Below are positions 5,281 through 5,774 of a stretch of 5,774 bases of DNA, in pieces. The first letter of the stretch is position 1. Every line of letters begins with the position of its first letter. A program made the translations under genes and the position numbers. The notes beneath the pieces are model-generated. The model was not told the origin of the DNA. It saw nothing but the letters and a program-made list of their open reading frames with translations, and searched no databases. The DNA lies in NCBI GenBank assembly GCA_947165725.1, contig CAMVBL010000068.1:1-5774 (forward strand). Direction: 5' to 3'. The stretch comes from an uncultured Caryophanales bacterium (GTDB lineage Bacteria > Bacillota_I > Bacilli_A > RFN20 > CAG-826).

Positions 5281-5774
5281 ATGAACTTTTTTAAGAAAAA
5301 CGCTGCTAACTTAATTACATTAATCCGCATCTTTGGTGCGATTGCTTTAATTATGTTAGAACCGCTTTCTCTGCCATTTTTTATCGTTTATGGTGTTTGC
5401 GGTTTGTCTGACGCTTTTGATGGCTTAGTGGCCCGTAAATTAGGGATACAGTCAAGCTTTGGCTCCGCTTTAGATAGTTTATCTGATTTATTATTCTATG
5501 GCGTTATGGCGGCTAAACTGTTCCCCACATTCCAAAGATTATTATTACCATATCAATGGGTCATTATTGGTGTTCCAACAGCATTACACTTTATTGCCTA
5601 TATTATATGTGCGATTAAATTTAATAGATTTAGTGCAATTCATACATACGCTAATAAAGCCTTAGGCTTATTAGTCTACGCCTTCCCATTCTTCTTTATA
5701 GGAGAGATTCCATTATTATGGACAATCTATATGATCGTGGGTGGCGTCATTGCCTTATATGGTTCAGTAGAAAT
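5281..5774 (+). CDS. CDP-alcohol phosphatidyltransferase family membrane enzyme, first 164 codons (gene continues past the right edge)
   Basis: Enzymes of this family move a phosphatidyl group from CDP-diacylglycerol to an alcohol such as glycerol-3-phosphate, serine or inositol at the cytoplasmic membrane. The full signature D-x2-D-G-x2-A-R-x8-G-x3-D-x3-D is present at Asp44, Asp47, Gly48, Ala51, Arg52, Gly61, Asp65 and Asp69; the aspartates bind the metal ions and the last is the likely base. An N-terminal ANLITLIRI leads into the first membrane helix, and further hydrophobic stretches lie near 29-42, 94-114, 128-141 and 147-162, with a conserved-looking HTYANKALG (121-129) between them. 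The frame is open to the window end. The alcohol cannot be told from sequence: PgsA-type or serine-type activity are both possible, so no symbol is given. The ATG has no clear ribosome binding site and follows the promoter by ten bases, but no other start would keep the ANLITLIRI segment. Confidence 0.9.
   Translation, partial: MNFFKKNAANLITLIRIFGAIALIMLEPLSLPFFIVYGVCGLSDAFDGLVARKLGIQSSFGSALDSLSDLLFYGVMAAKLFPTFQRLLLPYQWVIIGVPTALHFIAYIICAIKFNRFSAIHTYANKALGLLVYAFPFFFIGEIPLLWTIYMIVGGVIALYGSVE

Overview
The window looks like an ordinary chromosomal housekeeping stretch from a low-GC Firmicute of the Bacilli or a related lineage (Erysipelotrichia-like or an uncultured gut Bacilli group are possible). 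The reasons are AT-rich DNA, a ribosomal protein S4 without the zinc-binding cysteines, EzrA (a division protein restricted to low-GC Gram-positives), strong AGGAGG-type ribosome binding sites, and the order ezrA, cysteine desulfurase, thiI, which I recall from Bacillus subtilis as ezrA-nifZ-thiI with rpsD nearby. TGA serves as a stop codon at the end of the desulfurase gene, so there is no sign of the Mycoplasma code. I see no mobile element, CRISPR array, tRNA or rRNA.

Left part, minus strand: the first 98 codons of rpsD (1-294) lie behind a leader RNA of about 165 nt with several long-range complementary segments and its own consensus-like promoter (465-493). The leader is probably the site of S4 autoregulation, and part of it resembles 16S rRNA. 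Upstream of it, on the same strand, is a self-contained transcription unit for an unrecognised 96-residue protein with two membrane segments (552-842). It has a promoter at 955-983, a leader of about 105 nt, a good ribosome binding site, and a terminator directly after the stop codon.

Middle part, plus strand: a divergent promoter (1046-1074) starts a tightly packed operon of ezrA (1132-2868), a NifZ/IscS-like cysteine desulfurase (2861-3997) and thiI (3994-5184). The genes overlap by 8 and 4 bases, and the operon ends at a clear hairpin terminator (5209-5233). The desulfurase and ThiI form a working pair: the first takes sulfur from cysteine and the second uses it to make 4-thiouridine in tRNA. 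EzrA restrains FtsZ ring assembly, and its linkage to the thiolation pair is conserved but unexplained.

Right end: a few bases after the terminator a new promoter (5242-5270) drives a CDP-alcohol phosphatidyltransferase gene (5281 to beyond the window). The promoter is so close to the ATG that the mRNA is probably leaderless, which is the most unusual expression feature here. No clearly novel multi-gene system is visible. The points worth checking are the S4 leader, the small membrane protein, the leaderless gene, and the hairpin over the ezrA ribosome binding site.
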